Notes under the pieces: model-generated | Database searches by the model: none | What the model was told of the DNA's origin: nothing | The model's input: the letters and a program-made list of their open reading frames with translations, nothing else | DNA from: Leuctra nigra | Taxonomy: Eukaryota; Arthropoda; Insecta; Plecoptera; Leuctridae | Direction: 5' to 3' | DNA length: 64,000 nucleotides | Assembly (NCBI GenBank): GCA_934045905.1 | Contig: OW203762.1 | Location: 12,863,647 to 12,927,646 of the forward strand | Program-made: the position numbers and the translations under genes | Shown here: positions 32,661 through 44,849 of the stretch, one piece after another | How positions within the stretch are numbered: the stretch's first letter is position 1 | How the letters are laid out: the number at the start of each line of letters is the position of its first letter

Positions 32661-32744
32661 TTTAAGAGGAAATAATCGCACAAGTCTGTAACACAAAGTC
32701 AGTTGCTGCCAAGGATGTTCAAATATGGGTGAAATGACGATGGG

Positions 32745-33075
32745 AAAATGGGATGACGACCTCCCTCCACCTGAAGGAGGTTAGTGCTGGAAATGCTACT
32801 CCGTCCTTCGGATGGGATAGGACGATGCCATCCCCTTGGAGAATTTAGGCGGTTTTGCAAATTTATGACGTCATTTCCATTTCGGTAAGACGTCACTTTC
32901 GGGGAATTTAAATATGGTTTGAACTCTGCCTTGCAAATTAATGGCGTTGAGCCAGAGAGACTGGGGTATTTGGCGATTAACGACCTCCCTCCACCTGAAG
33001 GAGGTTAGTGATATGCACTAACCTGCGTAATGCTACGTCGACCTTCAGATGGGATTTTACGATGCCATCCCCTTA
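32745..33075 (+). repeat. Two 5S-SINE body fragments, gene A upstream region
   Basis: CGACCTCCCTCCACCTGAAG and GGATGGGAT..GACGATGCCATCCCC occur at 32,753-32,835. A second, longer fragment at 32,945-33,070 begins GAGCCAGAGAGACTGGGG. The 5S heads are missing. One related fragment sits at 44,850-44,965 in the paralogous block. Confidence 0.6.
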
Positions 33076-34465
33076 ATGAATTAATTGGCAGTTTCGCAAA
33101 TTTATGGCGTCATATCCATTTCGGTATGACGTCACTTCCGGTAGATTTGAATATCCTAATTTGAAAGAAGCCGTTTTGAGGTAAGTTCTAGCTCAAGTTA
33201 CATGTTAATTTTATTTATAACAGCACCCAGACAACACAACCATAATGTTAAGCATGTCAAATTCTAGCGCCATTTAGAAATGAATGTCATATTAATTAGG
33301 GACACATTATATTTCAATATGTAGTACGTGATAAAACTTGCTCTCTTTGTTTGTAATAATACACAATAGTTATATTTGTAATATTGTCTCGTGGTCAAGA
33401 TAATAATTTCTCATCATGAAAATAATGATCAAGTATTATTTCACATTGTATAACAATACCTTTTCTACATCTCATGAAGTATGGACTAGCAGTGAAATGA
33501 CATTTAATTTCATATAATATCGTGTTCTATAGTTATAGGGATACTTGAGCAAGTTGGCTCAGTCTAAAACCCATTTAACTTGCACTCTGGATGCCTGTTA
33601 GATCGAAAATGATGACCTTCTTGTTTGAGCACGTTCCATGATTTACATCAGTCAAAATCAAATTCTGACTATATTCATCAATTGTATTTATATTTATATA
33701 ATCTGCAGCCTTCTTCAGGAGAAAGGCTGCAGATAGAAGCTGAAATATTGAGATTGTGATGTAATAAAATAGTTTGTGTAACGTCCAAATAAAATTTGTT
33801 TTATTTATGAGGCAGATTTCTGTCCCCTTTTAGGAAATAAATATTTCTTAAAAAACGATGTGCCAAGTCCTTTTTTAAAGTATTTCTCGGTGATATTTTT
33901 TTATATAAAATACGATTAAGTATTTTGAAATGTCATTGACTTGGCTTCTTTTTTTATATCACTCCACTCAGAGCTGATTTTTTTTAATGTAAAGAGAAAT
34001 GGCTTACTTTTTGAAACAGAGTGTTTTTTCATGGATTTAATATTAGATATTTGTAAAATTTGATAGTTTATTTCAAGTATTTACAATTTTCAATGTAAAA
34101 TAATATGAAATTAAGAAAATTTGTTCACATACATTCAAAGATTACGAATCTACACTGAGTTGGCTAAATATGTTGTTTTTCGCAAAATAAAATGTAAAAT
34201 AATGATCGCTCTACTTTCACTATGGTTGTGTGGTGCTTTGGTGACATTATAAACTAATTTACTATGTAACTTGAGGTCGAACTTACCTAAAAGGACTCCT
34301 GTAGTTTGGGCACACAAAAACACGTCTTACCGCTAGATGTGTTGGAAGCCCTCCGAAGTTTGTTTCCATGATTTCGCATTTGCATTATTTAATTCTTCAT
34401 TGTAGAACGACTTTCATTGTTATTTTTTATTGTTTAATTCTTCATAGATACGATCATGATTACGA
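33076..34465. other. Non-coding; duplicated in block B
   Basis: AT-rich, matching about 45,010-46,375. It includes a MITE-like stretch (33,830-34,040) with ACTTGGCTTC and ATATCACTCC, related to the foldback element at 40,072-40,468. No exon seen. Confidence 0.5.
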
Positions 34466-34564
34466 CTATTTTGCCATGGCAACAACAAGCAGCTTGACCC
34501 CAATGACCTTGTGCCCTCGTGTCTTAGCGACAACCACCGCCTCCATGTGCTCGGCAGAGTCCTC
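34466..34564 (-). CDS. Possible last exon, single copy (32 codons)
   Basis: EDSAEHMEAVVVAKTRGHKV then IGVKLLVVAMAK and a stop. The same frame occurs at 46,376-46,470 in block B, where it is expanded as a 98-bp array. The acceptor context (ATGTCAAG) is poor, so the boundary is uncertain and no upstream exon is known. Confidence 0.3.
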   Translation of the reverse strand, partial: EDSAEHMEAVVVAKTRGHKVIGVKLLVVAMAK

Positions 34565-34595
34565 CTTGACATCGCATAGATATAATTTCATTATA

Positions 34596-36325
34596 CCGGG
34601 TGGCCCAAAAAAAACGTCCAAAGAGCGAGACATTACTGTGACGAAACTACTTTACTGATCGTGCTGAAAATTACACCAAATTTAAAAAACATACTAAGGT
34701 CTAATATGTGAAAGTTTTAACACCATAACTGTTATAGAACAAAAATTACAGCTGTTCGAATTTCGTTGTCAAAAAATCGATTATACGGAGCTCTAAATTC
34801 ACGCATCCAGAAAATGGCCAATGGCCGGGACACTGTTTACTCAAAACTACTGACGATCAAGCTGAAAATTGCATATTATGTTATTCAAAATAAATTACTA
34901 TTGATTTTGTAAAAATTTCGATTAATTTGAATTATTGTAACGATCAATCAAAATTTGCGCTTAAAAAGCAAAATACACAAGAGATAATTTCTCAGGTTTT
35001 ATTTCACATGTTAATTTTAGAGGTGAGATTATCACCCTTATTTTCTGTTTTTAAGCTCAACTTCAAGATACCATAACTTTCGTTCTACTAATTCAAATGT
35101 ATTGAAATTTGTATACTAGGAAAACGCTCTGAGAAACGCGTTGATGAGCGAGCACGGATACGCGCAACATCTCGAACCGGTCTATCAAAAATGTAATTAA
35201 AAGGAAATAATTCTAAAATTTCGCCACAGATTGGTATAAAAATCTCAAAAAATTCCTAAAATATTGGTCCAAATAACCATGCAAAGCTTTAAGTTGATCG
35301 ATTGAACCTTTATGATTGAACGGTTCCGTGTTAATTTTCAAAAATCACAGGATCTCCTTCAAAAAATATACCTCAGACCACTCATATGATATAAGTGTGT
35401 CTACACAATATCAGATCGACTGTTGAACGGTCATTATCAGTTTCATATGCGTTTGAAAGTTTCTGCTCTAACTTCCTTGCCTTGAACTAAAGAGTCGAAG
35501 TCGCCGTGAATTTGACAGCCAACACGCAAAAAGTCCGTAAAATGTCAATAACTTTCGGATTTAAACACAGATTAGTATTAAAATTGTCAAAAATGCAGAT
35601 AATGTTGGTCCCAACCATCATGCGAAGTTATAAGTTGATCGTTCAATCGGTAGTTTAAATGTCTAAAAACACATGAAAGATGGTTTTAAATTTAAACCAA
35701 TGGGAGGATTTGGCTGAAACTTTGTTCGATTGGGTACAATGTTGAGGGTAATGACTTGTCAAAATTTCAATTTGATCGAAACAACCAGTCGAAAGTTATT
35801 TTTTCTTAAATTTGAACCAATCAATGGATTTCAAAAAAATTAGGGTCTGCAACAATCAGAAATGTTACGTACATGTGTGCAAAATTTCAGCTCGATCGAA
35901 GAAAAACTCTGACCTGTATAACGTCAGTAACAGAAAAAAAAAGAAAAAAAAAAGAAAAAAAACAGAGGTCCGTGCCAAAAGAGCCAACAGGAGACGCTCG
36001 CTTCGCTCGCTCAACAATGGATATACATATGATTTGAATAACATTTGAAATTTTCAGCCTGATTTCATAAGTAGTGTTGAAAATAAATGTGTCCATGCCA
36101 TTAGACTTTTTCTGAAAAAGCGCTCTTTGAGCTCCGTATAATCGATTTTTCGACATCCAAATTAGAACAGCTGTAACTTTTTTCCTACATACGATATGTT
36201 TTTGAAACTTTCACATATTAAACATGGTATGTTTTTAATAAAATGTTAAATTTTCGGACAAATATCTGAAGTAGCTTCTTCACGGCGGTATCTCGCCCAT
36301 TGGACGTTTTTTTTGGGCCACACGG
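34596..36325. mobile_element. TA-flanked foldback element, 1730 bp, with nested insertion
   Basis: Ends CCGGGTGGCCCAAAAAAAAC and CCGTGTGGCCCAAAAAAAAC (inverted) are flanked by TA. Imperfect arms extend about 200 bp to CGATTATACGGAGCTC on both sides. There is no transposase. A CTAG-ended repeat (35,116-36,014) is nested inside. Probably a Tc1/mariner-type non-autonomous element. Confidence 0.82.
35116..36014 (-). repeat. CTAG-ended repeat, nested copy
   Basis: On the minus strand it starts near TTGAGCGAGCGAAGCGAGCG and ends AACGCGTTTCTCAGAGCGTT then TTCCTAG, followed by T. Shares internal text with 48,346-49,481. Confidence 0.72.
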
Positions 36326-37099
36326 TATATTTCCTCTTTGAAGGTATACATGACTTTCATGAATGGTTTAAATTTTCCGTGTGGTATACCCCGGAAAATC
36401 GATTAAGTGATCTTGATTTTATCATATTTTCACTCGACACTAAAAGTTGCAAAACGCCACCTAGCGGAAAAATTAACATCTCCAACGAGTATTTCTGCTC
36501 ATGCGCACAGTGCGCGTGCAGGCAAGTCACTTCTGTCAATCGTAACGAGTTCAGTAAAAGTTATAATTACATCGCGGAATAGAAATTGATGAATACCTTA
36601 GTGTCAACAATCAAATACAATCGGCATATTTCATTTCAGCACACATTCATTCAAATTCTAATGAAAAACGAGATGTCTATTCACCAAAAATCACCATTTG
36701 ACAGAAGAGGCCTGAGGCTGAATCCGGCTGAGGGTTCGCCATTGACGCCGTGGAAATTCTTGAACGGTAATCGTTTCTTATAAGCCTATACTGATAAAGA
36801 AATCAATGCAAACACGACTAAATTCAGTTCTTTATTAAAGCAGTTGTGAATACTCTTTGTTCCTTTGAGTGTTTTGGTGGCCCTGAAAAGGGCCATTGCG
36901 AAGGAGTTCAACCCTTCATCTTCTGCAGGCGAAAGCAAGTCCACCAAGTCTTCAGGCGCACGAAAACAAAAAAGAAACTAGACAAAAAATTAAGGGGTAC
37001 AGGGCAACCCAAACAAACAAACAAACAAAAACAGGAAAAACAAAAACAGAAAAATAACAATATATCCCTTGGAGGCGAAGGTGGCACGGAATTGCCACT

Positions 37100-37233
37100 T
37101 CATGCCCTGCGTGGCCGGCTTATAGACGAGCGGGTGGTCGTCAGTCTCGATGCAGGGGGGACGGGGTCACCATGGCAACACGACGGCTTGCAACAGGTAC
37201 AGCACCGGCGGATCTGGCCCCATGCCCGCTCGT
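37100..37233 (-). CDS. Gene B last exon (134 bp)
   Basis: ERAWGQIRRCCTCCKPSCCH then ASRLTTTRSSISRPRRA and stop. It holds a single copy of the region expanded in gene A. Confidence 0.7.
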
Positions 37234-40200
37234 CTAGAAACAAAAGAAAACAACGTTATTAATATTTGAACAATATTCAAACACTTTCGCCAAACAAGGA
37301 TTCGCTAATTATAACCATTCGCTCGGTAGTGAGTATTTTATATATTTGGACTCAGAAGAGTCACAAACAACCCCCATGAAAATATTAAAGAATTCCATAT
37401 CAAAGAGAGCAAATGGCCTAACTCTACGAATGTTCCACACGTGCCGTAACTAGGGATTTCAGCGCCCGGTGCAAATCTAAATTTTGGCGCCCCCTCCCCC
37501 CCCCCCCCCCCCAACGACAACTCCCCAGAAAATATACCTGGTTTATACCTGGTTGGGTATATACCTAACCTAACCAGTGATGATTTCAGACTAGGACAAA
37601 CCAAAACTTTGGTCGTGCACAAAACAAAGAATTATACAAAAAAATGGTCAAACATTTCCACGGCCCTTGACAATGACAGCAATGAGGGGCTAGGGGGGGG
37701 GGGGATCTCCTAACCCTATGCGGGTCCAGGGCCCTGAAAGGGAAAATTTTGTTTTTTGATATGATTTTAATGGTTTTGAATCATTTCTGACGTTCAATTT
37801 CACTGAATTTTTTTTCATCAGAATAATTTTTCTTTCAAAACGTTATTTCAAAATTCTTTAAAGGGCGCATTATTTTGTGAAGGGGGGGGGGGGGGGGGGG
37901 GTTAGACCTTTTGGGCATGACTGTAATCATCACCGACATTATCCATGCCCCGCAGGGCGTTTTTTGAGGTTTTAATACGCAAAAAATAATTTTGGGTGCA
38001 AAAGTCATTGCATACAAATTTGGTTTCCTGGCGCCCCCCTGTTGGCGGCGCCCTGTGCCGCCGCACCGCCAGCACACCCCTTTTTATGGCCCTGGTTCCA
38101 CACACTGAATGTTAGTACGTATTCTAAAGGGAGTACTTACACCACGGTGGGTTCCCTGTTGAGGAACGCACCGACGTGACGACTGCGACGACGCTTGGCG
38201 ACGCCTGGGACCGAGATGGCTTGGGCGGGGCCAAGGCAATCGCGCTGTCTTCATTGTCGCCAAGTGTGCTCTCGTCGTACTGTAACAGGTATCTAGGACT
38301 TGGGAACCGCTCTGTGTAACGTGTTGATATCTAAGTATATGCGATATAATATGCGAGGGAAAGTTGCTGATCGAACACCCTGAGGAGATATCAAAACAAA
38401 CAAAACAAGCGTATAATGCCAATTACTTTTCAATTACTCAACCGATTTGAATGCGCTTATTACCAGAGGATCTTAAATGTGGGTCCTAAAGCATGCAGAA
38501 TTATAAATAAATCGGTCTATCGGTTCCATTTCTAATTTTCAACCAATCACAGGAGCAGACTCTAAACCAATGCACGGGACCGAGGAATGTTTTAAATACC
38601 TAAAAGGGTAATTTAGTGAGATTCCAAAAGTGTCACAAAAAAACGGTATAATTACTTCCGTCAGTCACAGTAAGCGTTACAAGATGTCTAGCAAGATAGC
38701 AGTCAGTTATACTTTGTTCACACTATTACTTTCAACTGCTGCAGTTGACATCTCGACTGCCTTTCCAGAACTAAATTGAGATTTTACCTGCAGTTGAACT
38801 TGATTGCATTCAGCTCACACTGGTTTTCAACTGCGATTGAGATTTCAACTGCAGTTGAAAGTTATGGTGTGAACAAGGCATTAGGATACGATTGTGTGTA
38901 CGAAGCGGAACAGAAGTGATAGTCTGAAACTCTGGGTTTGGTTCATGACTCTGATGGACTCACCTCTCTTTCCAGAGCCGCAAGCCGGCGGGCGATCTCG
39001 TGCACTCGATGTCGGATCCTAGCCGGATTAAGCCGTTCCTCTTTTGTCGCCGGCGGCTGCTCATGTCGGGCACGTGCCGGTCCCGGGTCCGGTACTGGCA
39101 GCCGTCTACGAGGCTGCGGAACTGGCCGTGGACGCTGGCCGGGCAGGATCGTCCGCGGACTCGCCACGGGCAAGAAGACCGCACTCGTCTTACTCTGTAA
39201 CAGATACTAGGGCTATAGGGAAACGCTCTGAGTAACGCATTGATAAGCGAGCAGCAGTATTGTACACTCGTCTTACTCTGTAACAGATACTAGGGCTATA
39301 GGGAAACGCTCTGAGTAACGCATTGATAAGCGAGCAGCAGTATTGTACACTCGTCTTACTCTGTAACAGATACTAGGGCTATAGGGAAACGCTCTGAGTA
39401 ACGCATTGATAAGCGAGCAGCAGTATTGTACACTCGTCTTACTCTGTAACAGATATTAGGGCTATAGGAAAACGCTCTGAGTAACGCATTGATAAGCGAG
39501 CAGCAGTATTGTACACTCGTCTTACTCTGTAACAGATACTAGGGCTATAGGGAAACGCTCTAAGTAACGCATTGATAAGCGAGCAGCAGTATTGTACACT
39601 CGTCTTACTCTGTAACAGATACTAGGGCTATAGGGAAACGCTCTGAGTAACGCATTGATAAGCGAGCAGCAGTATTGTACACTCGTCTTACTCTGTAACA
39701 GATACTAGGGCTATAGGGAAACGCTCTGAGTAACGCATTGATAAGCGAGCAGCAGTATTGTACACTCGTCTTACTCTGTAACAGATATTAGGGCTATAGG
39801 AAAACGCTCTGAGTAACGCATTGATAAGCGAGCAGCAGTATTGTACACTCGTCTTACTCTGTAACAGATACTAGGGCTATAGGGAAACGCTCTGAGTAAC
39901 GCATTGATAAGCGAGCAGCAGTATTGTACACTCGTCTTACTCTGTAACAGATACTAGGGCTATAGGGAAACGCTCTGAGTAACGCATTGATAAGCGAGCA
40001 GCAGTATTGTACACTCGTCTTACTCTGTAACAGATACTAGGGCTATAGGGAAACGCTCTGAGTAACGCGTACCATAAAAAAAACACTCAGTGTAAAAAAA
40101 CAGCCAAGTCTCTTCAACTAAAAAAATATGAAATCTAAAAAGTCTGCACTGAAAAGGAGTGATATCAAAAAATGAGCCAAGTCAAAACTTTATTTGAAAA

Positions 40201-43200
40201 TCAAAAAATACTTGGCGCATTGTGTATATAAATATAGCTTAGAAATATAGGCCAGATATAAAATATACATAAAATATACATATATACAAATAGTATACCT
40301 ATAATGCCCTATAAAACGAGGCGCCAAGTATTTTTTGATTTTCAAATAATGTTTTGACTTGGCTCATTTTTTGATATCACTACTTTTCAGTGCAGAATTT
40401 TTAGATTTCACATTTTTTTTAGTTGTAGAGACTTGGCTGTTTTTTTTACACAGAGTGTGTTTTTATGGGGATATCACCCCTTTTTTTAGTTAATTCTTAG
40501 AACTTGTGACGTCATATTGAATGAACAATTAATTACTAAATCCTTTAAAAAAAGTCGCCATAAACAATTTGGTAAACTAATGAAAATCAGCGTATGGTAC
40601 TAAATATTTGTTTAAATGATCTTTCATTATTATTTTTATTATTATTAAGTCTATATTCTCAACAGAGCCAGGCTCCACTAGTGAGAATGTAATATAGAGA
40701 AGGGAGGAGAGGAAACCCGGTACCGGCATGTAGCCTACTCCTGACGAAAGATACCAAGGGGACCAACGGCTTAACGTCCCTTCCGAAGGACGGTGTAACA
40801 TTCACAGCACGAGCCTCCACAACCCGCGCCGTCGAGAGACTGATAACAGGTGGAGGGAGGTCGTCACACTGACCCCCAAACACCCCAGTCTCTCTGGCCC
40901 AACGGCAGCAACCTGGCAAGGCAGAGTTGAATGGTCACCCATCCAACCGCTGACCGCGCTCAATGTTGCTTAACCTCGGTGATCTAACGAGAACCGAGGT
41001 ATCCAACACACCAACCGTTGGGCTCTAAAACGGTTGGTGTCAAAATATCAAAGGTGGAAGAATATCAAAGGTTTCATTCCTATCAGTCAACCGAGTTCCG
41101 AGATATGGCAACACTTCGGTCTCCAAAATGGCTGCTGAACTTACTGCACTGCCACATAGAATGTATATCTATAATTGATGTGTATCATTTTAAGCTTTCT
41201 GAATATGTTTTCATTGCATAGAGAGGGAATTATAATAATTTATAAATTTGAATTACGTCATTTCCGGTCGCATAAATAGGAAAATTCTAGTTTGACTGTT
41301 CCTATTCCATAGAGATGGCCTTTCGAATCGTTTGGCGATAGTTTCGGAACCAGTTGTTGAGACATGGACGTTACTTCCAGTTTCAAAATGGCGGCTGCAA
41401 TCTCTGACCCCTTGAATTATAATTTAAACATGATTGCATTTTATTATAAACTGTCTCAAATAGTCTATTTATAGCTTGAAAATGTAAATATGTGAGATTA
41501 TTAAAATGTGTGACGTCATTTCCGGTTTCAGGTTGGGAATCTGCAAATATTACTGATAATAATACATAAGGTTGACCGTCTAAATTGTTTAGCGCTGCTC
41601 TCGTTCAAATCCATTTAGCCGTTATTGAGATATGATGATGTCACTTCCGGTTTCAAAATGGCGGCTTCCGGTTGGTTTTATAACAAGTCAAATGAGATAT
41701 CAAAATAATCGGATCAACCTTTGTTGCCGAAATGCCAATCGATGTATTTCAAATTTCATGACGTCATTTCCGGTTTCGTTAACATAATTTTTAGTCTTTT
41801 TCTAATGATAATCCATAAAGATGACCGTCCAAATCGTTTGGCGCTATTTTCGTTCCAATCGGTATAGCCGTTGTTGAGATATGATTTCACTTCCGGTTTC
41901 AAAATGGCGAAAAGTGCACACGTGGTAAAAATGTGAGATCAATAGGTTCAGCCGTTTATGCTGTGGCCTGTTTACCGGATTTGAATTCCAGGAGACTACT
42001 ACTGAGATTATGAAAACCGCCCTAAAACACGGTATTCACGGCCCTCTAGCTCGCAAAGGGCGTAACATATTGTTCCCAAATTTGGTATATGTGGTGGGGT
42101 GGGCCATAGCTCGAAATTAAGATATTTTGCAACAATGTGAGATTTCCCAATTTTATGATCCAGTAGGCCGATAATGAGACTTTGATGCTTACGGTAAAAA
42201 TGGGTTTGCTCCAGCCTTTTTAAATGAGAGTGTGCGCGCGCCGTACGACTTGGCTGGCGTGGAGCGACCGCCCCACTAGATATCAAAGAAGATGGGCGGA
42301 ACGTAAACATTTATAATTTCTCCCCTTCCGGTTTGAAATTTTTGTTTTTTCTTGAAGTGGAGTGTCTAGCAATACGTCAGTGGCGTGCCGACCTATGTAA
42401 ATTTGGCGCAAATGCGCCGGAATTTTAGGGGGTGGGTGGGTGGGTACCTGACCGGGGTGGTGGTGCTGAAGGTAGTTTGGGGGATCGCAAAGGAACCAAC
42501 ATGAAATGCGTTCAATTAATGTTAATGAAGATGTTTGGATCAGAAAGAATACGGCCTAGAAGCACTTATTACAAAGGTTTATATCCCCTAAACACTGGAG
42601 TGTCCAGCAATCTAGGAATGTTCATTGAAATTTCTTTGGAATGCTCTTTGAAATTTGGTAGGTTTTGTCAGGTGGCTTAATATACCCGATATTAAACATG
42701 GTTTTCAACTTCCATTTCAAACTGCGTTAATGCGAGCTGAAACCCCGAAATCACTACTTAATCCGTTGCTGTATAAGTCTCTGGTTGTAGGTTCGTCGTT
42801 ATAAAAAAAAAGTAGACCTCGTATTAAAGCGGTGCTTAGCAAAGTCGAGCTAACGCCCGACAATAGATATAGCCACCAGAGTGCAGTCGTGCTTCATGTT
42901 TTCTCGAATAATAAGTCGCTTCTATCTGATTTTTTTTTAAATTCTGTAATCAAACTTGCCACGTCAACAAACGAGCACAAACATGTGCCCAATATGCTTC
43001 AACTCAAAAGCCTGGGCTTCTGGTCCAACATGGATTCCTGTATTTTCATTCATTTGACTAGATTCGACTCAAGGTCATGCCCAGGTGATTACGTCACAAT
43101 GTTAAAAGGATAGGAAAACTGTGCGTTTGGATACAAATACGGTATGTAGCTTAGGCCCGCGGTTGCACAATGTCCCGATAAGTAAGGTAAAGTTCACTTT

Positions 43201-44626
43201 AGCCTAAAGTGGACTTTAGCGGTCTAGATGGCTGTGTTTCATTGGCTGTTGCCATGGTTTCAGCTGATAAATCCTACCGCTAACTTTATCGGGACATGGT
43301 GCAACTGGGCCTTAGTGTAACTCACCGCTCGATCAGCCCGGCTGTCGTCCAGCTCCAGCTCCTCGCAGCAGCTCTGCTTGTCCGTACGATCTTCTGCCAG
43401 GTCCTCACACACAGCATCCTCGCTCTCGCTGCTAGAGGAGACATAGCTCGCACGCCTCCGCCCGCCAACGGGGACCTGTAAACAAGAAACATTGTATATT
43501 AACACTTTCAATTGTATTACATTTCATTTGTCAAGAGTTACATACACTTGAAAGTTAAATACGATTGTTAAATACGATTATTTTTCGATATATATCGTAT
43601 TTAACACTTTGAAGTCGTATCAGAGGTCATAAAGTACTCCAGTGTGTGGCAATATTTATAGTCTATTAAGCGCTCTAACGAACTTTGAGATTCCCGTTCG
43701 CTTTCCCAAGCCTCTTGAGAGAAAGTTTATTGTATTAATTAGATTGTGCATTAATTAAATAGCAGATTGTTAAATGGGTTATTCCAGGTGGGTCTTTGGT
43801 AATTTTTATTTTATTTTACAGTTTATTTTGTTAATAGGCTTTTTCACTGCCATTTGTTCACACTAGCGGGTGCTAGCAACGCAGAGCCAGTAAAGCTGTC
43901 TCCTGATATGGCTCAAAAAAATGTTCCTTTTCTGCTCTGTATGTTGATTGGCTCTTTGCTTGACATTTGATTAGCTCTTTGAGAAACAGCAACGACATCT
44001 ACATTAGTTTTGCGTGAACAAGCCCATTGACGGGTTAGACTAATAGATCGGGTTACATGACCTAAGTTGTACAGACATATTGTCATCTCCCTCCAGAAAT
44101 ATCATTTTTACGTTAGATACATACGTAGGTAATGTACCTCAGAGGTAGAAAGGCTGAAAGTCAATTTTCCCGATGTTGCCTTGTACACTTTTTGAATGAT
44201 GTAATACGCTCTATCAATTAACATGTGACTGATGTCAACAAATGCAATCATTATGAAGTCTTATAATGACTCATGTCACCATTCATATGATTGGACGAAG
44301 ATATCCTCAAGAATCATTGAAATGTACTTGCGGCCTTCTACCTCTGACGTTGAATTCAATGGACTTACCCTCGGGCTGGCGCTTGAGTCATCCGTTGACG
44401 CCCCTTCCGGACGCTCAAGCCTACGTGCCTCTTGCCTCCGCTCCCGCTGTAACAGCATCCCATTCCGACGATCCCTGGCTCGCCTATCGCTGGCTAACTG
44501 CAGCTCCATCACCCTCTCGTACATTCTCCGAAACCGCTCTCTTCTCAACACCACCATCTCAACACTCCACTTCAATTCATCCAAATATTCGTCCACTACG
44601 TCCGCCATTTCCGCTTCTTTAATCAT
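37100..44626 (-). CDS. Gene B: paralog of gene A, 5 coding exons, 303 aa
   Basis: Exons 44369-44626, 43326-43475, 38964-39194, 38141-38279 and 37100-37233 join in phase (912 nt). Exon borders, phases and order are the same as gene A. Exon 1 (MIKEAEMADVVDEYLDELKW, ending STDDSSASPR) is much diverged from gene A, while exon 2 is nearly unchanged. Exon 3 has no 39-residue duplication. Exon 5 is short (ERAWGQIRRCCTCCKPSCCH to SISRPRRA). Between exons lie an 83-bp array, a hAT-like element, a 5S SINE, a foldback element and a Harbinger MITE. Function unknown. Confidence 0.7.
37441..38095. mobile_element. hAT-like element, 655 bp
   Basis: Flanked by the 8-bp duplication TTCCACAC (37,433-37,440; 38,096-38,103). 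Ends GTGCCGTAACTAGGG and (inverted) CCAGGGCCATAAAAAGG are only partly complementary. The empty site is in gene A at about 28,844 (GGAATTTCCACACAATAA). It has long homopolymers (a C run of ~20 at 37,493 and a G run of ~22 at 37,882) and no transposase. Confidence 0.78.
38141..38279 (-). CDS. Gene B exon 4 (139 bp)
   Basis: YDESTLGDNEDSAIALAPPK to SSTGNPPW, phase 0 to 1, GTAAGT donor as in gene A. Confidence 0.68.
38713..38880. mobile_element. Probable MITE in intron 3 of gene B
   Basis: TTTGTTCACACTATTACTTT and, at the other end, AAGTTATGGTGTGAACAAGG are inverted; CAACTGCAGTTG occurs inside. A shortened form is at 29,560-29,630 in gene A. Confidence 0.6.
38964..39194 (-). CDS. Gene B exon 3 (77 codons)
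   Basis: SKTSAVFLPVASPRTILPGQ to IARRLAALERE. Its acceptor and first 12 bases form part of the 83-bp unit repeated upstream, so the true splice site among 11 candidates is uncertain. Confidence 0.68.
39183..40068 (-). repeat. 83-bp minisatellite carrying a splice acceptor, about 10.7 units
   Basis: On the minus strand each unit holds the end of a CTAG-type repeat fragment, then ATCTGTTACAG and the first 12 bases of gene B exon 3 (AGTAAGACGAGT). Unit starts step by 83 from 39,183. Units 4 and 8 share the same variants (ATATTAGG, AGGAAAACG), so a 4-unit block may have been duplicated. Gene A has one unit. Confidence 0.95.
40072..40468. mobile_element. Foldback element, ~397 bp
   Basis: Arms of about 150 bp are inverted: CCATAAAAAAAACACTCAGT, AACAGCCAAGTCTCT, TGAGCCAAGTCAAAAC and ATACTTGGCGC. 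It abuts the end of the 83-bp array. Target duplication not clear. Confidence 0.8.
40628..41023 (-). mobile_element. 5S rRNA-derived SINE, long copy
   Basis: Minus-strand head with the 5S-like boxes (GGTTCTCGTTAGATCACCGA, GTTAAGCAACATTGAGC, GATGGGTGACCATTC). Body as at 15,176-15,558, continuing through TACCGGGTTTCCTC to a tail of repeated ATA/AAT triplets at about 40,630-40,650. Confidence 0.88.
41230..42000. repeat. Diverged tandem repeats with TTCCGGTTTCAAAATGGCG
   Basis: Four loose units of about 200-240 bp each contain GACGTCATTTCCGGTTTC and then CACTTCCGGTTTCAAAATGG. No coding. Absent from gene A. Confidence 0.6.
42360..42880. other. No gene recognised; possible hAT end at 42,377
   Basis: CAGTGGCGTGCCGACC at 42,377 looks like a hAT terminus, but no matching opposite end or 8-bp duplication was found. 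Confidence 0.3.
43154..43311. mobile_element. Harbinger-type MITE, 158 bp, beside gene B exon 2
   Basis: Flanked by TTA (43,151-43,153; 43,312-43,314). Ends GGCCCGCGGTTGCACAATGT and (inverted) GGCCCAGTTGCACCATGTCC. Gene A has the empty site GCTTAGTGTAAC at about 31,142. Confidence 0.93.
43326..43475 (-). CDS. Gene B exon 2 (50 codons)
   Basis: VPVGGRRRASYVSSSSESED, nearly identical to gene A exon 2. Acceptor TTTACAG, donor GTGAGT. A Harbinger MITE sits 14 bp beyond its donor. Confidence 0.75.
44369..44626 (-). CDS. Gene B exon 1 (86 codons)
   Basis: Starts MIKEAEMADVVDEYL, aligned with MLKNDVIDEVL of gene A. A second ATG at 44,608 is possible. Ends at GTAAGTCC. Confidence 0.68.
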
Positions 44627-44849
44627 AATACAAACAAAGGAAATCGTACAAATCTGTAACACAAAATCAGTTGCTGCTAAGGATGTTAAAATATGGGTGA
44701 AACATATTTTAATATCCTTGGGAGAATTTAATATCCTGTTCCTTGGAACAGGAGGTGGAGGAACGAACGACTAGTGCACAGACGGCTGTGATCTTTTTAT
44801 ACCAAACGGCTGGTGTATTGTCTACCCCGGTTTCAACTCTGCCTTGCAC

